A stretch of 36,908 nucleotides of DNA, taken from DAISIL01 sp036822015. GTDB lineage: Bacteria > Bacteroidota > Bacteroidia > Cytophagales > Bernardetiaceae. Under the pieces are notes generated by a model. It was given only the letters and a program-made list of their open reading frames with translations. It was not told the DNA's origin and did no database searches. Shown here piece after piece: positions 1 through 8,800 of this stretch. The position numbers were made by a program, and so were the translations under genes. Positions within the stretch are counted from its first letter, which is position 1, and the number at the start of each line of letters is the position of its first letter. Location: NCBI GenBank assembly GCA_036822015.1, contig DAISIL010000030.1:1-36908 (forward strand). Direction: 5' to 3'.

Positions 1-6
1 TCCCTC

Positions 7-42
7 AAACGCCATCGTCCGCAGGACGGTGGCGTTTTTTTT
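7..42 (+). terminator. Intrinsic terminator of the gene upstream of the window
   Basis: A 13-bp stem (arms 8-20 and 24-36, one T.G wobble) with a GCA triloop is followed directly by a run of eight T (35-42). This is a textbook rho-independent terminator. It must close a plus-strand gene that lies before position 1. Confidence 0.9.
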
Positions 43-99
43 GGAAAAGTCCTTCAAAACCATGATCTTTGATTGCTCATTGGATGCCTGTGTTGTCGT

Positions 100-1128
100 A
101 TGCCCCTTGCCCCCGAACGTGTTTTGTCCGAATTGATCGAAGCAAAGAAGTTTGCACCCGTGTACTTTTTGGCGGGGGAGGAGAACTTTTATTTGGATCA
201 GATCACAAACTGGATAGAAGGCCAGGTGCTTACCCCTTCGGAGCGAAGTTTTAATCAGTCGGTATGGTATGGCAAAGATGTGAGCCTTCGGCAGGTGCTG
301 TTGCAGGCGCGGCAGTTTCCGGTGATGGCCCAACGGCAGGTCTTGATCGTGAAGGAGGCCCAGGAGATCGCTGAGCTAACCAAAGATGCCGGACGGCAGT
401 TGCTGATGCAGTACCTCGAGAAGCCCGTCCCGACGACCTTGCTCGTCTTTGTGTATCGCCACAAGACACTCACCCTGACCAGCAAGTTTGCCAAGGCCCT
501 GGATAAGCACGCCGTTTTTGTTTATACCAAAAAACTCTACGACAACCAAGTCCCGACCTGGATACAGGGTTATCTCAAGTCGAAGCAATACTCGGCTAGC
601 CCCGAAGCGGTGTATCTCCTGAGCGAACACATCGGCAACGATCTTAGCCGCCTGGCCACGGAGCTAGACAAACTCTTTCTCAATCTTCCCTTACACACAC
701 GCATCACGCCCGAACTCGTCCAGGAGTATGTAGGTATCCACAAGAGTTACAATATCTTTGAGTTCCAGAAAGCGATTGGGGAGCGCAACACCGAAAAAGC
801 CTACCGCATCGCGCATTACTTTGCCGCCAACCCTAAGGCACATCCGGTGATTCCATTGATTGCATCCCTGTTTGGTTATTTCACCAAACTGCTCTTGATC
901 CATCATAGCCGCGACAAATCGAAGGGACATCTGGCTGGTCTCTTGCGGCTGCCGCCTTTTGTGGTGCCGGAGTATGTGCAGGCGAGCCAACGCTATCCCC
1001 TGGATCGTACCCTGTTTGCGATCGCTTGCCTACAAGAGGCGGATATGCAAAGCAAGGGCGTGCCGTTGGGGCGCGTCTCGGAGCATGACCTACTACGTGA
1101 TCTTATTTTCCGTTTAACTGTTTCCTAA
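100..1128 (+). CDS. holA: DNA polymerase III subunit delta
   Basis: The product is the delta subunit of the DNA polymerase III clamp loader, which opens the beta sliding clamp for loading onto primed DNA. The N-terminus (KKFAPVYFLAGEENFYLD) is the family signature, a degenerate P-loop start in a non-hydrolysing AAA+ fold. At about 342 residues the length fits the family. An in-frame TTG at 73 would add nine Cys-rich residues unlike the family, so the ATG at 100 is preferred. The SulP gene starts only two bases after the stop, so the two are probably co-transcribed. A possible -7 element (GATCTTTG, 64-71) with TTTG at 40-43 lies just before the gene. Confidence 0.9.
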   Translation: MPLAPERVLSELIEAKKFAPVYFLAGEENFYLDQITNWIEGQVLTPSERSFNQSVWYGKDVSLRQVLLQARQFPVMAQRQVLIVKEAQEIAELTKDAGRQLLMQYLEKPVPTTLLVFVYRHKTLTLTSKFAKALDKHAVFVYTKKLYDNQVPTWIQGYLKSKQYSASPEAVYLLSEHIGNDLSRLATELDKLFLNLPLHTRITPELVQEYVGIHKSYNIFEFQKAIGERNTEKAYRIAHYFAANPKAHPVIPLIASLFGYFTKLLLIHHSRDKSKGHLAGLLRLPPFVVPEYVQASQRYPLDRTLFAIACLQEADMQSKGVPLGRVSEHDLLRDLIFRLTVS

Positions 1129-1130
1129 GT

Positions 1131-2690
1131 ATGCCTTTTGATAACCGCATCCACAAAAATTTACGTTACGATTTTCCGGCAGGTTTAGTAGTTTTTTTGG
1201 TGGCCCTGCCACTTTGTTTGGGCATTGCCCTGGCATCGGGTGCGCCGCTTTTTTCGGGGATTATTGCGGGCATTGTGGGGGGCTTATTTGTGCCGATCTT
1301 GAGCCGCTCGGCTTTGGCGGTGAGCGGGCCGGCGGCTGGCTTGACGGCCATCGTGCTGATGGGTATTGAGGATGCAGGTGGTTTTCGTCCTTTCTTGACG
1401 GCTTTGGTGTTGGCGGGGGTGTTTCAGTTCTTTTTGGGGGTCATTAAGTTGGGAAAAATTGCATATTTTTTTCCGATTTCGGTGATTAAAGGAATGTTGG
1501 TGGCTATCGGTATTATCCTGATAACCAATCAAATTCCTCACCTTTCGGGCTATGTCGTCGAAAACTACCAGGCCGATCGCATCCTGCTACCCCAGTGGGA
1601 GGATTTGGAGCATCTGCGTTTTATCATCGTGGCCAATATCCACGTGGGGGCTATCGTGATTTCTTTGTTTTCGCTGACGATCTTGCTTTCCTGGGAAAAT
1701 AGCCCATTATCGAAGTTTAACTGGCTACCGGGTGCCTTGGTGGTTGTTGTTCTGGGGACGCTCCTCAACGAGGTTTTTGATGGCTACTACCCCATTCTGG
1801 CACTTTATCCCGAGCATCTGGTGCAGATTCCCAGCTTCTCGTTTGCTGACCCGCTGGCGGCCCTTACGTTCCCCGATTTTGATGCGCTGTCCAACCGACA
1901 GATCTACGTGTTGGCCCTAACGATGGCGGTTATTGCCAGCCTGGAATCACTCCTGACCGTCGAGGCGGTCGATAAGATTGATCCCTTCAAGCGACAAAGC
2001 GACATGAACAAAGAACTCCTCGGGCAAGGGCTAGCCAACACGATCTCGGGTTTGATCGGGGGGCTGCCCATTACGTGCGTGATCGTGCGTAGCTCGGTGA
2101 GCATTGAGAGTGGTGGCCGGACGCGGATGGTGGCCGTCATTCATGGCTTGTTTATGTTGATTTCGGTGCTTTTTTTGGCATCGTGGCTGAACCGGATTCC
2201 GCTGGCGGTCTTGTCGGTGATTTTGTTATTGGTGGGCTATAAACTAGCGCATCCGAGCAAGTTTAGGATGATTTATCGGCGGGGCTGGGATCAGTTTGTG
2301 CCGTTTATGATGACCATCATTGCTATCTTGTTTACTGATCTGCTGACGGGTGTCGTGATCGGTATTGGATTTGGGATTATCTTTGTGATTATCGTAGATT
2401 TTCATTCGGCCATCCACGTAGAGCCACGCCCCGAGGGTTGCTTGATTGTGATGAACAAAGACGTATCGTTTCTCAACAAGTTTGTCTTGCGTCAGGCCCT
2501 GGATCGCGTTCCGTTAGGGGGAGCCGTGCATCTGGACGCTCGGCGGGCCAAGTTCATCGATCAGGATATTTTGCAGGTCATCAAAGACTTCCAGGAGACG
2601 GCCAAAACCCGTGATATTACCTTCACGATTGAAGGACTGACGGAGGAGCGTTTTTCGATACGCCTTTTTCAGGAGCAAGATTTTGAGTAA
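1131..2690 (+). CDS. SulP (SLC26) family inorganic anion transporter with C-terminal STAS-like domain
   Basis: This 519-residue inner-membrane protein is very hydrophobic, with roughly ten or more membrane segments. It has the SulP hallmarks near the N-terminus: a DFPAGLVVFLVALPLCLGIA segment, then SGPAAGLTAIV at about 65-75. Residues about 435-519 form a short cytoplasmic STAS-like domain with the core LDARRAKFIDQDIL. SulP proteins move sulfate, bicarbonate or other anions, and the substrate cannot be read from sequence. Bacteroidota SulP genes are often found beside a carbonic anhydrase, but none is present here. The start lies two bases after holA. Confidence 0.9.
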   Translation: MPFDNRIHKNLRYDFPAGLVVFLVALPLCLGIALASGAPLFSGIIAGIVGGLFVPILSRSALAVSGPAAGLTAIVLMGIEDAGGFRPFLTALVLAGVFQFFLGVIKLGKIAYFFPISVIKGMLVAIGIILITNQIPHLSGYVVENYQADRILLPQWEDLEHLRFIIVANIHVGAIVISLFSLTILLSWENSPLSKFNWLPGALVVVVLGTLLNEVFDGYYPILALYPEHLVQIPSFSFADPLAALTFPDFDALSNRQIYVLALTMAVIASLESLLTVEAVDKIDPFKRQSDMNKELLGQGLANTISGLIGGLPITCVIVRSSVSIESGGRTRMVAVIHGLFMLISVLFLASWLNRIPLAVLSVILLLVGYKLAHPSKFRMIYRRGWDQFVPFMMTIIAILFTDLLTGVVIGIGFGIIFVIIVDFHSAIHVEPRPEGCLIVMNKDVSFLNKFVLRQALDRVPLGGAVHLDARRAKFIDQDILQVIKDFQETAKTRDITFTIEGLTEERFSIRLFQEQDFE

Positions 2691-2746
2691 AAGAACGAAC
2701 TTTATTGTTCCACAAACGTAAATCTTACAAGAAAAAAATAAGATCA

Positions 2747-5700
2747 ATGAGCCAAACTCCACTCATGGCGCGTTTGCGCAGCTATAAACGCAAGTATTAC
2801 AAAAACCAACTGCTCAAGGGGAGCATCCTCACCTTAGCTTTGGTGATCTCGGCTTACCTGACCGTGAGTAGCTTGGAGTACTTTGGTCGGTTTAGTTCGG
2901 GTGTAAGGACGGTGCTGTTTTTTGGTTTTGTGGGTGCGGCCGTTTTTTCGTTGGTGCGCTGGATGCTCTGGCCGCTCTATCAGTTGATGTATGCAGACAA
3001 ATACCTGAGCGACGAGGCGGCGGCCCAGCAGATTGGCGGTTTCTTTCCCCAGGTGGGCGATCGTCTGCTCAATTTCTTACAACTCGGTCAGGTGCAACAC
3101 GGAAGCCCTGATCTGCTCGCGGCCAGCCTTGCCCAAAAATCGGCTCAGCTAGACCCGATTCCCTTTGAAGAGGCGGTAGAATACAAAAAAAATCGCCGCT
3201 ATTTGCGGTTCTTGATCGTGCCGATAGCTCTGGGCGTAGGTTTGCTTTTGCTTTTTACGCCGGATTTCTTTACGCAAAGCACCACACGGCTCGTTAATTT
3301 TTCGGAGGAGTTCATTCCCGAAGCACCGTTTCAGTTTCGGCTATTGAGCCAGGAACTACGGGCGTTCCGCGACGAAGACCTGCCCATCTCGCTCCAGCTC
3401 GAAGGTAAGGCTTTACCTGAAAGCGTTTATCTGTTTACCGACAGGGGCAGCCGTATCAAGCTCGAACACACGGGTAATGGGCGTTATCAGCATACGTTCA
3501 AGAGCGTACAGCGTCCTTTTGGGTTTTATTTTGAGTCCGAGGGTTTTCGCTCCCAGGCTTATGCGGTCGAACTCCTGGATCGCCCCCTGCTTCGCGATTT
3601 TCAGGTACAACTGACCTACCCCGCCTACACGGGCAAGCGCAACGAACGCCTCCAAAACATGGGTAACCTGACCGTCCCCGAAGGTACTCGGATCGAGTGG
3701 ACGTTTGAGACCAAAGCCGCCGATGATCTTCGGGTGCGCTTCCAGACCGACAGCCTGCCCGCTACGGCTACCCGCCAAGACGAGGGACGTTTTGTGTTTG
3801 CTCAACAGGCGCGCCGCTCCGAAAGCTACCAGGTACAACTCCAAAACCCCCACAGCACCAACCGAGAGCCCATCGCTTACTACCTCCAGGTGATACCCGA
3901 TCAGTACCCCGAAATCACGCTGCGGGCGTATCAAGATTCGGTATTGTATGATTACTTGCTCCTGGCCGGAGGCATCAGCGATGATTATGGCATTCGCCGC
4001 CTGGCGCTCCAATACCGCATCGTCAATCCCAAACGCCCCGATCCAAACCTGCCCTACCAAAGCGAAGCCATCACCTTTGCCCCCAACAGTCAAAGCCAGG
4101 AGTATTTTCATCAAGTCGATCTGACGAAGCTCCAATTACAGCCCGGGCAACGCCTCGAGTACTTCGTAGAGGTCTGGGACAACGATGGCATCAACGGCAG
4201 CAAAAAGAGCCGCACGGGAAGTTTTCAGTTTGCCATGCCTGATGCCCGTGAGTTGCGTCAGGAAATTGCCCAAAATACCTCCCAAGCCAAAGAAGAACTC
4301 ACCCAAGCCCAACAGCAAGCCAAAGACCTCCAACGACAAATCGAATCCCTTCAGGACCGCCTCAAAGGAAAAAAACAACTCTCCTGGCAAGACAAACAAG
4401 CCGCCCAAGAACTCCTCCAAAAAAACGAAGCCCTCAAAAAAGAACTCGAAGAGGCTGCCAAAAAAAATCAATCGCTCAACCAGCAGCAAGAGCGGCTCAA
4501 CGAGCAAGAGGAGCGCATCGCCGAAAAAACCCAGCAACTCCAAAAACTCATGGAGGAGGTCATGGACGAGGAAACCCAAAAACTCTTTGAAGAACTCAAC
4601 CGCCTCCTCGAAGAGAACGCCAACGCCGAAGACATCCAAAAAGTCCTCGACAAACTCCAACGCAACAACCAAAACGTAGAAAAAGAACTTGATCGGTCGC
4701 TGGAAATGTTCAAGCAACTGCAAGTTGAACTCGAACTCAAAAACCTCCAAAAGCAACTCCAAGACCTGGCCAAGCAACAGCAAGATCTCGCCGAGCAGAC
4801 CGAACAAAAAGCCCAAGGAGAAGATGCCCCAGCCGAGCAAAAAGAAAAAGCATTGGAGGACATCCAGCAGGAGCAGCAAGAACTCAACAAGGCTTTTGAG
4901 GAACTCCAAGACCAACTCCAGGACATCCAAAAGAAAAACGAAGACCTCAAAAACCCCAAACCAATGGAGGATTTTGAGCAGCAATCCCAGGAAATCGAAC
5001 AGGATCAGCAGAAAGCCAACGATGCCCTCGAGCAGAAAGATGCCCAGAAAGCCGCCGAGCAACAACAAAAAGCCGGACAAAAAATGCAGCGCATGGCCCA
5101 GCAGATGCAGCAGATGATGCAATCCGGAGAAATGGAAGCCGCCATGGAGGATTACCAAACGCTCCGGCAGATTCTGGATAACCTCATCAAACTCTCCTTT
5201 GAGCAAGAAGAAATCCTGGATGGCTTCGGAGAGGTACAGCAAGCCGACCCCCGCTTCCTGACCCTAAGCCAACGCCAAATCAAGCTCAAGGACGACGCAA
5301 AAGTAGTCGAGGATAGCCTGCGTGCCTTAGCCGAGCGCGTGTTCCAGATTGAGAGTTTTGTTACCCGCGAACTAACCAACATGAACGACTACCTCGATCA
5401 GTCCATTGAGGCGGTCAAGGAACGCCGCCCCCGCGTCGCGATCACGAAGCAGCAGTTTGCCATGACCGCCATCAACAACCTGGCACTCTTGCTCAACGAC
5501 GTACTCGATCAGATGCAAAACGCCATGGCCAGCATGATGCCCGGACAGCAGATGGCCAACAAGCCCGGCAACACCCCCAGCATGTCCCAGATGCAAGAAC
5601 AACTCAACCAACAAATCCAAGACCTCAAGAAAAGTGGCAAATCCGGACGGCAACTCTCCGAACAACTCGCCCAGATGGCCGCCCAACAAGAAGCCATCCG

Positions 5701-6085
5701 ACGCGCCCTCCAAAAGCAGCAGTCCGGTAAGCCCGACAAAGGCAAAGACGGCAACTCCATCGGCGAACTCCTCGAACAAATGGAAAAAACCGAGGAAGAC
5801 CTCGTCAATAAACGCCTCACCGACGAACTCCTCCAACGCCAACGCGACATCGTTACCCGACTGCTTGAATCCGAAAAAGCCAACCGCGAACGCGACGAAA
5901 AAGAAGAACGAGAAGCCGAACGACCCAACGCACCCAAGAAACGCGAGCGACCGCCTGCCTTTGAGGAGTACCTGCGCCTCAAAAAGAAGCAAATCGAACA
6001 ACTCAAAACTATCCCTCCTGACCTAACCCCCTACTACAAACGTGAAGTCTATAAGTACTTCCAATCCATAAAGGAGCAACCATGA
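2747..6085 (+). CDS. DUF4175 family large coiled-coil membrane protein
   Basis: This is a protein of about 1112 residues of unknown function. The N-terminus has two membrane segments (about 23-45 and 53-72) and a third near 155-175. A folded extracytoplasmic-looking part follows up to about residue 500, then a very long Gln/Glu/Lys-rich coiled coil (about 505-790), and a second Gln/Met-rich helical part before a charged C-terminus. The ATG at 2747 (MSQTPLMARL) gives a clean cytoplasmic N-terminus; the TTG at 2705 only adds a basic stretch. The gene overlaps the next one by four bases (ATGA). From family knowledge, DUF4175 genes in Bacteroidota are commonly followed by a small HATPase gene, as here, which suggests a joint function. 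Confidence 0.85.
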   Translation: MSQTPLMARLRSYKRKYYKNQLLKGSILTLALVISAYLTVSSLEYFGRFSSGVRTVLFFGFVGAAVFSLVRWMLWPLYQLMYADKYLSDEAAAQQIGGFFPQVGDRLLNFLQLGQVQHGSPDLLAASLAQKSAQLDPIPFEEAVEYKKNRRYLRFLIVPIALGVGLLLLFTPDFFTQSTTRLVNFSEEFIPEAPFQFRLLSQELRAFRDEDLPISLQLEGKALPESVYLFTDRGSRIKLEHTGNGRYQHTFKSVQRPFGFYFESEGFRSQAYAVELLDRPLLRDFQVQLTYPAYTGKRNERLQNMGNLTVPEGTRIEWTFETKAADDLRVRFQTDSLPATATRQDEGRFVFAQQARRSESYQVQLQNPHSTNREPIAYYLQVIPDQYPEITLRAYQDSVLYDYLLLAGGISDDYGIRRLALQYRIVNPKRPDPNLPYQSEAITFAPNSQSQEYFHQVDLTKLQLQPGQRLEYFVEVWDNDGINGSKKSRTGSFQFAMPDARELRQEIAQNTSQAKEELTQAQQQAKDLQRQIESLQDRLKGKKQLSWQDKQAAQELLQKNEALKKELEEAAKKNQSLNQQQERLNEQEERIAEKTQQLQKLMEEVMDEETQKLFEELNRLLEENANAEDIQKVLDKLQRNNQNVEKELDRSLEMFKQLQVELELKNLQKQLQDLAKQQQDLAEQTEQKAQGEDAPAEQKEKALEDIQQEQQELNKAFEELQDQLQDIQKKNEDLKNPKPMEDFEQQSQEIEQDQQKANDALEQKDAQKAAEQQQKAGQKMQRMAQQMQQMMQSGEMEAAMEDYQTLRQILDNLIKLSFEQEEILDGFGEVQQADPRFLTLSQRQIKLKDDAKVVEDSLRALAERVFQIESFVTRELTNMNDYLDQSIEAVKERRPRVAITKQQFAMTAINNLALLLNDVLDQMQNAMASMMPGQQMANKPGNTPSMSQMQEQLNQQIQDLKKSGKSGRQLSEQLAQMAAQQEAIRRALQKQQSGKPDKGKDGNSIGELLEQMEKTEEDLVNKRLTDELLQRQRDIVTRLLESEKANRERDEKEEREAERPNAPKKRERPPAFEEYLRLKKKQIEQLKTIPPDLTPYYKREVYKYFQSIKEQP

Positions 6086-6507
6086 ACGCGCTAAAACTCA
6101 AAATCCCCTCATTGCTTGAAAACGTACGTATTGTTGAGAGCTTTATCGACAATGCCCGAGAGCAGTTTCAGTTTGACGACGACATCTACGGAAACATCAT
6201 GGTAGCCGTAACCGAGTCTGTCAATAACGCCATCTTACATGGCAACCGCAGCGACAAAAACAAAAACGTGCATCTTTCCCTGATCGTCGATCAGGATCAG
6301 TTACTGTTCAGGATACGGGACGAAGGCAATGGATTCAATTACAAAAACTTACCCGACCCCACAGCCCCCGAAAACCTCTTACAGCCTGGTGGACGCGGTA
6401 TTTTTTTGATTCAACACCTGGCCGACGAATGCCGATTTTTCAATAACGGAAGCACGCTCGAGATTGCCTTTAAACTCCAAAACTCCACCAACGGACAGAC
6501 CGCCTAA
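6082..6507 (+). CDS. RsbW/SpoIIAB-like ATP-binding protein (HATPase_c_2)
   Basis: This 141-residue GHKL ATPase domain stands alone. The N-box is TESVNNAILHG (44-54, with E45 and N48/N49). The G1 box is DEGNGF (80-85), and the G2 box is GGRGIFLI (103-110). Such single-domain proteins are related to serine-kinase anti-sigma factors of the RsbW type. No sigma factor or STAS anti-anti-sigma gene lies next to it. It is translationally coupled to the DUF4175 gene by an ATGA overlap, so it probably acts with that membrane protein rather than in a standard Rsb module. Its stop overlaps the stop of the convergent gene through a shared CTAA. Confidence 0.88.
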   Translation: MNALKLKIPSLLENVRIVESFIDNAREQFQFDDDIYGNIMVAVTESVNNAILHGNRSDKNKNVHLSLIVDQDQLLFRIRDEGNGFNYKNLPDPTAPENLLQPGGRGIFLIQHLADECRFFNNGSTLEIAFKLQNSTNGQTA

Positions 6508-7145
6508 CGCTTTTTCTTGTATTTGCCATCCCGAAGATCGCGGATAAATTTCTGCCAGGCTACGGGATTGAGGTACTGGGTCGTGGGGATGAAAAAACGA
6601 TTGGTCATGCGGCTTACCTGCTGATCCATCGTGTATTGGAAGTTGAGGGCAGCACCCATGGGCATCTTGTAGGCATACTCCCGCATCCGCTCGGGGTCGA
6701 GGTTGCGGCGGATGTTTTCCTCCTCCATGCTTAGCTCATTGAGTGCCAGGAAGGCCTGCTTGAACGCCGCCTCGTCCGGATAAGGATAAATGACGATCTC
6801 CTCCAACACTGTCGTATCCATTTTCATATCAATCAGAAGCGAATAGGTAGGCTCGCCCCGCTTCGGGATCACGACTTCGTAGGGCTGATACCCAACTGCC
6901 GAAATGCGCACCCGATCACCCTCCCGCACGGAAAGCGAAAAATAACCATAAGGATTCGTGATCGTCCCTTTGCCCAAATCGGGAAGATAAATATGCACCC
7001 CCACGAGCGGGTTGAGGCTATCTCCCTCAACGACCAAACCCGAAAAACGAACGCTTTGGGAGATGCTCTGCCCCAGAAGTGGCGAGGCAAAAAGACCCAA
7101 CAGCCCAAGACTCATCGCGAACAAAAAAATCTTTTTTCCGATCAT
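6504..7145 (-). CDS. Secreted protein with carboxypeptidase-regulatory-like (CarbopepD_reg_2) domain
   Basis: The product is about 213 residues. The ATG at 7145 gives a normal signal peptide (basic MIGKK, hydrophobic core, cleavage after about SPLLGQ), whereas the longer open frame upstream does not. After the signal, a beta-sandwich domain runs from about residue 30 to 110 with the pattern SGLVVEGDSLNPLVGVHIYL then GTITNPYGYFSL. This domain also forms the N-terminus of TonB-dependent receptors, but no beta-barrel follows. The C-terminal half, about 100 residues, is helical and unrecognised. It is probably a periplasmic or surface protein of unknown function. It is divergent from nuoC across 77 bp. 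Confidence 0.75.
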   Translation of the reverse strand: MIGKKIFLFAMSLGLLGLFASPLLGQSISQSVRFSGLVVEGDSLNPLVGVHIYLPDLGKGTITNPYGYFSLSVREGDRVRISAVGYQPYEVVIPKRGEPTYSLLIDMKMDTTVLEEIVIYPYPDEAAFKQAFLALNELSMEEENIRRNLDPERMREYAYKMPMGAALNFQYTMDQQVSRMTNRFFIPTTQYLNPVAWQKFIRDLRDGKYKKKR

Positions 7146-7211
7146 GGATGAAAGATAAACAGAAGCGGGCATATTTGGGAACTTTTTGGGGATTTTTAGT
7201 AGGGAAATGCT

Positions 7212-7219
7212 TAATTTTA
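7212..7219 (+). promoter_or_regulatory. Probable -7 promoter element of nuoC
   Basis: TAATTTTA matches the Bacteroidota -7 consensus TAnnTTTG at all but one fixed position. A TTTTTG (7183-7188) lies upstream with a 23-bp spacer. The element ends three bases before the nuoC ATG, so the transcript would have almost no leader. Confidence 0.5.
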
Positions 7220-7222
7220 GGC

Positions 7223-7702
7223 ATGGATCAAGAGACACAACAAAAAATTTACACGGCGTGTGGGGTCGAAACCATGACCCCTTACCTCGAATGCAATGCC
7301 GAAAACCTGCACACCCGTTGCTTGTTTTTGCAAAGCGATCCCGAACTGTACTTCGATCATCTGGCTTGCCTGACGGCCCTTGACCAGCCCGAGCAGGATC
7401 GCCTTGAAGTCATCTATCATCTCTACTCCATTCCCTACGGACGCAAGATCGCCTTGCGCGTTCAGGTCTCCCGCCAACTCGAGCCACCGCCAGAAGTCCC
7501 GACGGTTTCGGATATTTGGGGGGCGGCCGAGTGGCATGAGCGGGAGGCTTTTGATCTGTTTGGGATTCGTTTTGTGGGACACCCTGACCTAAGGCGCATC
7601 TTGCTACCCGAAGACTGGGAAGGCCATCCGCTCCGCAAAGACTACCAGGCACAGGAGACGTACCATGGCATCACAGTTGCCTACGACCGTCCGCAGACGT
7701 AA
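7223..7702 (+). CDS. nuoC: NADH-quinone oxidoreductase subunit C (30-kDa subunit)
   Basis: This is a 159-residue subunit of the peripheral arm of respiratory complex I. The family signature is intact: W104-HEREAFDLFGI to 115, then GHPDLRRILLP and DWEGHPLRKDY (131-141). The ATG at 7223 (MDQETQQK) fits the family; the open frame upstream runs through the divergent gene's leader and is not coding. NuoC is usually encoded between nuoB and nuoD, but here it stands alone between unrelated genes. Either the other nuo genes are elsewhere in the genome or this is an isolated copy. Confidence 0.92.
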   Translation: MDQETQQKIYTACGVETMTPYLECNAENLHTRCLFLQSDPELYFDHLACLTALDQPEQDRLEVIYHLYSIPYGRKIALRVQVSRQLEPPPEVPTVSDIWGAAEWHEREAFDLFGIRFVGHPDLRRILLPEDWEGHPLRKDYQAQETYHGITVAYDRPQT

Positions 7703-7715
7703 GCCGTCCAGGGGA

Positions 7716-8714
7716 TCAGAAATCTTCGTCCAACGAAAAGCGCGGCTTGCTCTCCTGGCTTGTTTCGGTGTTTTTGAGGACACCGGCTTTTTGGTACTCG
7801 CTCACGCGCTTCTCAAAGAAGTTGGTTTTGCCTTGCAACGAGATCATGTCCATGAACGGGAAAGGGTTGGTGGCGTTGTAGTGCTTGGGTAGTCCCAGTT
7901 CGCCCAACAGACGATCAGCGACAAACTCGATGTACTGGTTCATCAGGCTGGCATTCATCCCGATCAGGCTTACCGGCAGGGCATCGGTTACGAACTCCTG
8001 CTCAATCTCTACGGCTTCGGTGATGATACGCAGCACGCGCTCGGGGGAGAGTTTGTTTTGGAGGTGGCGCGTATAAAGCAGGCAAGCAAAATCACAATGC
8101 AAGCCTTCATCTCTGGAAATGAGTTCGTTAGAGAAACTCAAGCCCGGCATCAAGCCACGCTTTTTGAGCCAAAAGATCGAACAAAAACTACCCGAAAAGA
8201 AGATGCCCTCTACGGCGGCAAAGGCGATCAGGCGATCGGCAAAGTTATCGCTTTCGATCCAACGCAAGGCCCACTCACCTTTTCTCTTGACGCAGTCGAT
8301 GGTATCGAGGGCATTGAAGAGCCGTTGTTTTTCCTGCGGGTCTTTGATGTAGGTGTCGATCAGGAGGGAGTAGGTCTCGGAGTGGATGTTTTCCATCATC
8401 ACCTGAAAGCCATAAAAGAACTTGGCTTCGGGGAGTTGTACCTCACGGAGGAAGTTTTCGGCTAGGTTTTCATTGACGATGCCATCGCTGGCAGCAAAGA
8501 AAGCCAGGACGTGCGAGACAAAGTGCCGCTCGTGTTTGCTTAGGTTTTCCCAGTCGTTGAGGTCTTGGGAAAGGTCGATTTCCTCGGCCGTCCAAAAACT
8601 GGCTTCGGCTTTTTTGTACATCTGCCAGATGTCGTCGTGCTGAATCGGGAAGATGACAAATCGTTTGTTGTCTTCCTGCAAGAGCGGTTCGGAGGTAAGC
8701 GTAGGGGCTTCCAT
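7716..8714 (-). CDS. nrdB: Class Ia ribonucleotide reductase small (beta) subunit
   Basis: The 332-residue R2 subunit houses the diiron-tyrosyl radical that starts reduction of ribonucleotides to deoxyribonucleotides. Metal ligands are visible as D47 (EEIDLSQD), E108 and H111 (ENIH), E169 (AVEGIFFSGSF), E203 and H206 (RDEGLH). The radical tyrosine is Y115 in HSETY, so it is an active-type R2. The segment ENIHSETYSLLIDTYI and the C-terminal tail FSLDEDF are of the eukaryote-like R2 type, and the tail is the peptide that docks to the large subunit. No nrdA is present in the window. A possible -7 element, TATCTTTT, lies at 8739-8746 on this strand. Confidence 0.95.
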   Translation of the reverse strand: MEAPTLTSEPLLQEDNKRFVIFPIQHDDIWQMYKKAEASFWTAEEIDLSQDLNDWENLSKHERHFVSHVLAFFAASDGIVNENLAENFLREVQLPEAKFFYGFQVMMENIHSETYSLLIDTYIKDPQEKQRLFNALDTIDCVKRKGEWALRWIESDNFADRLIAFAAVEGIFFSGSFCSIFWLKKRGLMPGLSFSNELISRDEGLHCDFACLLYTRHLQNKLSPERVLRIITEAVEIEQEFVTDALPVSLIGMNASLMNQYIEFVADRLLGELGLPKHYNATNPFPFMDMISLQGKTNFFEKRVSEYQKAGVLKNTETSQESKPRFSLDEDF

Positions 8715-8800
8715 GAGCTAAGGTTGAGGTTTTGATGAAAAAGATAGATACATCAAGTAAACGCCCCGTGCCTGGCTTTGTTGTCCCTACGCCGAGGGTA

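Noticed and set aside
3413..4135. 240-residue open frame on the minus strand
   Set aside because: It is antisense to the DUF4175 gene, shows no recognisable motif and has no promoter.
4261..5110. Apparent short tandem repeats rich in CAA, CTC and GAA
   Set aside because: These are codon-level low complexity of a coiled coil. The units are irregular with no constant spacer, so this is neither CRISPR nor a satellite.
4136..5242. 368-residue Leu/Phe-rich frame on the minus strand
   Set aside because: It is the mirror of the Gln/Glu/Lys coiled-coil codons of the DUF4175 gene (CAA, GAA and CTC become TTG, TTC and GAG). Looks like a membrane protein only by composition.
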